A stretch of 64,000 nt of DNA, from positions 1,054,001 to 1,118,000 of the forward strand of contig JAQPZY010001232.1 of NCBI GenBank assembly GCA_029931535.1. Reading direction: 5' to 3'. Shown here piece by piece: positions 60,648 through 64,000 of the stretch (positions are counted from its first letter, which is position 1; every line of letters begins with the position of its first letter). The stretch comes from Margaritifera margaritifera (lineage: Eukaryota > Mollusca > Bivalvia > Unionida > Margaritiferidae). The translations under genes were made by a program, and so were the position numbers. The notes beneath the pieces were generated by a model. That model was not told the origin of the DNA. It did no database searches and worked only from the letters and a program-made list of their open reading frames with translations.

Positions 60648-60826
60648 AGGCTGTTCCAGTAAAACATACTTGGGACACAGGGAAGACACTTTCAATGTGT
60701 AGTAGTCACCCATAGATGCAATTTATAATTTTTTTTATAATTTTCATACGAACTCGGAATAATCCGAGTACCCTGATGTATATTATTAAAAAACTGGGTA
60801 CCATGTATGTTTAAATGGAACAGCCT
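60648..60826. mobile_element. 179-bp MITE with 22-bp terminal inverted repeats
   Basis: The left end AGGCTGTTCCAGTAAAACAT and the inward right end AGGCTGTTCCATTTAAACAT agree at 19 of 22 (20 shown). A small central palindrome ACTCGGAATAATCCGAGT lies at 60751-60768. No target duplication is certain. It sits just after the proximal poly(A) signal. Confidence 0.75.
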
Positions 60827-61737
60827 TTACAGTACTTCCTGTGATTGATCTAATGTATTGGCATTTCTAAATTAATGTCCACATCAACATCTGGTTCTGT
60901 GATAGTAATGAAAGGAAAATAAGTTGTACAGAAAAAAGCACAAAAATTTCATTCATTTTACAAGACCCATATTGGTCTGAGAGAAGCGGTTTAAGTGTGG
61001 ATTGTGTGTTAGGATAAATGGATGGATGGATAAATATTTTTATTGCTAAGAAAACTGATGCAAATTGAAATGAGCTCATGTAGAATTTTGATTTGTATCT
61101 GGCAGCAATTTTATACTATGTATCAATGAATGGGATAAATGGGCAAAGGTGTTGAAGGTGGTAAAACTTTTAAAGTCATGTTCTAGTGACCTTAAATAAA
61201 TAAAGCAACATAAAATTTAACTACCATACGTTTTTCAAGCAGAAATGAAGCATTTACAGGTATGTTGTATGTGGTATGCACATGGCCTTCACTTGTACAT
61301 ACAGGCAAGAGAGCAACCTTCTACTCCCATCTCGTGAACCTAAGCATCTGTCACTACCTATTTTACAGTAGCTATTCTTCACAGGTAGTAAAAAAAAAAC
61401 TGCTGGATAACATTCATTCAAGTTTTCCTCTCTTTTCATTTTCTCAGGCATCCTGTTAGAGTAATTCAAGGTAATTTTCTGAAAAAATTGTTTGGTTTAT
61501 CATCTGAACCATATTATGATCTTTTAAGTTTTGTCAATCTAAATATGTATTTTAGCGCAACATTGGGTTGACTTTATTAAGTTGTGTTCTCTAAAGTTAG
61601 GATAACAAATGTTCACAACATTAGTATTGTGGAGTTTTAGATTTTGTATGCCCCACAATAACAGTGATAGGAGGATATATTCTCACATTCCTATGTGTGG
61701 ATGATCAGGTTTTCCAGTGTAGAACAACGATGGGGAT
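60827..61737. other. Downstream region, nothing certain
   Basis: Two overlapping AATAAA motifs at 61195-61204 may be distal SCAF8 poly(A) signals. Short ORFs have no recognised motifs. Confidence 0.4.
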
Positions 61738-61973
61738 GGTTTGGTTTGGTTTTGCCTGGCTTAATGCCATTTTTCAGCACATGAGAGGCTATATATCGTG
61801 GCCAGTATATTTGGTGGAGGAAGAATTACTGACCCGCGGGAAATTACTGGCAAGCTTTCTCACATACCCATGTTGGTTGAGCGGAGACTCCAACCCATGC
61901 AAACGGATGCAAGATGTGTGAGTGATCTGTAAAGGCGAGCGCCTTGGACCACTCAGCTACCCGGGGCCCCTAA
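61738..61973 (-). mobile_element. Second copy of the intron-13 SINE, minus strand
   Basis: Read on the minus strand it starts GGGGCCCCGGGTAGCTGAGTGG, with CGCTCGCCTTTACAGATCA and a body ending GCATTAAGCC, colinear with 48938-49193. Diverged flanks AACGATGGGGAT (61726-61737) and AACAATGGGAAT (61974-61985) match at 10 of 12, a probable old target duplication. The body has an extra GACCCGCGGGAAATTACTGG stretch relative to the other copy. Confidence 0.8.
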
Positions 61974-61985
61974 AACAATGGGAAT

Positions 61986-64000
61986 ATCTCTCATTCATCA
62001 TGTGCCTGCTGTTGTTCATCTCATGACCTACTGCAAACATAGTGCACACAAACTGGCAAGAACTCCTCGAGTTCATCATAACATGAGCATTCTTTCACAG
62101 TCATCAAAATAAACTTAATTGCAACACATTTACATCGTAAAATGAGAAGCAGTTGAAGTTAGTGTAAACGGGACATTTTGCACAGGTTGAACCAGCTATT
62201 TGTACAGATTATGTATTCCAGTTTCAAGTCAAATAAGCCATTGTTGTAATTTTTAAAATATAAAAAAATTCATATTCTCCTTATTATTTATGAATGGTAA
62301 ATCACTTCTAGATCAAAGTTGAATTGAGGGCTATATCATTATATATTATTGTTGGTCTTGCTTAATGTTGGGGATAAGAACAGACTTTATTTTTTATACC
62401 TGTTCACATTTGTATCTTCGTGCAAGCTATTATCTACACAATTCGGATGCTGTGTATTGCCATTACATTGGCAGACTTGACCATTGTTTGTTGAATACTG
62501 ACGTGTTAAAACTTTTTAAAGTTTACACTAATTTTTCAGCATAAATGTAACATTGTATGTGCGGTCTCAAGGTGAAAAAATTTCAACTGGTGTTTTACTA
62601 TTTTAAAGTTACATCAGTATTCATTTGACTTGCAACCCTCATTTTTCATTCAGGAATGTGAGAAAAATAATCATTATGTTTCAGTGTTGGATTTGAGAAT
62701 TACACCTGTGGGATCAGAATTTTGCATCAGAAAGTCTTGTATCTGATGCATATGAGGGATCCTATCAGTATTACTCTTGCTTATTTGTCCATCGTACCTT
62801 GGTTTGGTTTTGTGTTGAGGCCAGGTTTCAGGCACCTGGGTGAGCATCTGTTAAGATCAGCACATTTTTTTGTTTTTTCTTGAGCCCACCTTGGCAGAAG
62901 CTGGACATAGAGAACACTTTGGCATCTGTGCATAAGCATCCATACATCCATCCTCACCATAGGATAACCTCAGTGTTAAAGTATTTTGCTTAGCAAAATA
63001 AAGGGTGGGCCCAACACAAAATGGGTCCCTTGTCTTTATTTTTTTGGTTTTTGCATGGACACGTTAGGTTAAACAGTGGAACCTGCCTTAGCAGACACCT
63101 TCATATACAGGACAGCTGTTCATATAAGTAATGTACAAACCCTTTAATTTCAGTTTGATGGTTAATCGCTGTATAAATGACAAAATGGTCCCTTTAGTGT
63201 TTTGTTATAGACGGGTTTCGTTGTGTAAAAGGAGCACACGTACCTAGGCTGGTTAAGTTTTGCATTAATGTCATGGGGGCAGTGCATTTGTGTACCATGA
63301 CACCATTTCTAGGTTTTTGGGGGTTGATATTTTGCAGAAGCATGCTGTAAGTGCTATGTCATATCATTTTTAATTGGAAAGGCTTGGATTTCTTGCAAGA
63401 AATGGTCAGTAGAATCAAAGTAGGGGATGGAATGTTTTCAGCAGTCAGGTTATTGAACCAATGCATATGTTTAATACAGGAGAATTTGTTCCAGTCATAG
63501 ATAAGTTTAAGTTACTGTGTATGATTATTTTATAAGAAGAGAGAATGATGAAAAAGCCCTTTTACAAAGGGGAAAAATAAAAAATGAAAATGATGGTAGT
63601 TGTCATGATTTTGTATGTTTAATAATGTTTTAATTTTGCTCTGTTAATACTGTAGATAATGCTTTGAAAAGAATTTTACATTTTTTACAATTAATTGTCA
63701 AGTGAATGTAAATAAGATGTTTCAGTTATCTGTGTGATAAAAGAGCACTGCAAACTCCTCCAGCCCTGAGAGACCATGTAGGAGTGTATCAAGATTTAGA
63801 TGTGGGTGTTCAGCAAGGATAATATATTTCACTATAAGTATGGTCATGGTTCTCAGAGGGTTCCATTGCTTGGTTCAGTTTTGTACATGTACCATGATCT
63901 TTCATCAAAACTGGCAAAAGTCCATTTGAGCTTCTGGTATGGTATTTGCACCATTCTTGTTGCTTTATTATTACTTAATTTGGAACATGTGCTCAGTTAC
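61986..64000. other. Right-hand intergenic region, no gene recognised
   Basis: No exon of a known family on either strand. 62881-63035 resembles another dispersed repeat head (TTGAGCCCACCTTGGCAGAAGC, compare TCAAGCCCACCTTGGTGGAATC at 45833) and includes the hairpin TTTTGCTTAGCAAAA. 63075-63235 begins GTGGAACCTGCCTTAGCAGACAC, like the end of an inverted-repeat element, without a visible partner. Confidence 0.5.

Overview
This is an animal nuclear genome window. Genes are split by GT-AG introns, the intergenic and intronic DNA is AT-rich, and transposon remains are abundant. The repeat set (a DIRS retroelement relic, hAT, piggyBac-like and Tc1-like DNA transposons, tRNA-derived SINEs, and arrays of ~145-bp monomers with 'TTTTAGCTCACCTG' heads and '...CTCTTGTT' tails) looks molluscan, most likely bivalve. 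That assignment rests on repeat style and is not proven. Two real protein-coding genes are visible. || Left part (1-10.3 kb): a decayed minus-strand DIRS retroelement with tyrosine recombinase, RNase H and an acidic region, but no reverse transcriptase between them. Then come a nested foldback element and repeat-rich DNA. At 7996-8653 (minus) lies the first coding exon of a glycoprotein endo-alpha-1,2-mannosidase (MANEA, GH99). The rest of MANEA is not recognised here and is presumably beyond the left edge. || Main part (10.3-59.8 kb, plus): one complete gene, the SCAF4/SCAF8 orthologue (RNA polymerase II CTD-interacting, SR-related anti-terminator). I assembled 17 coding exons whose phases all agree. 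They total 3918 nt, including the stop, and encode 1305 residues: CTD-interacting domain, Q-rich region, RS domain, RRM, Pro/Gly/Met-rich region, RD-rich mixed-charge region and acidic tail. MANEA and SCAF8 are head to head with 1.6 kb between start codons; a CCAAT/ETS/YY1-like cluster lies next to the SCAF8 start. || The SCAF8 introns make up most of the window and carry nearly all the repeats: a hAT-like element with a 5-bp target duplication and an internally deleted ORF, a 567-bp hAT-type element with a perfect 8-bp duplication and an internal palindrome, a 736-bp foldback, a 484-bp MITE with 14-bp terminal repeats, a Tc1-like transposase relic, SINEs, and at least six families of ~115-155-bp degenerate tandem monomers. 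|| Right part (59.8-64 kb): SCAF8 3' UTR with candidate poly(A) signals, a small MITE, a second copy of the intron-13 SINE, and no further recognisable gene. I found no new multi-gene system. The least expected structures are the modular head/monomer/tail repeats, the long intronic hairpins and the recurrent core-less hAT remnants.
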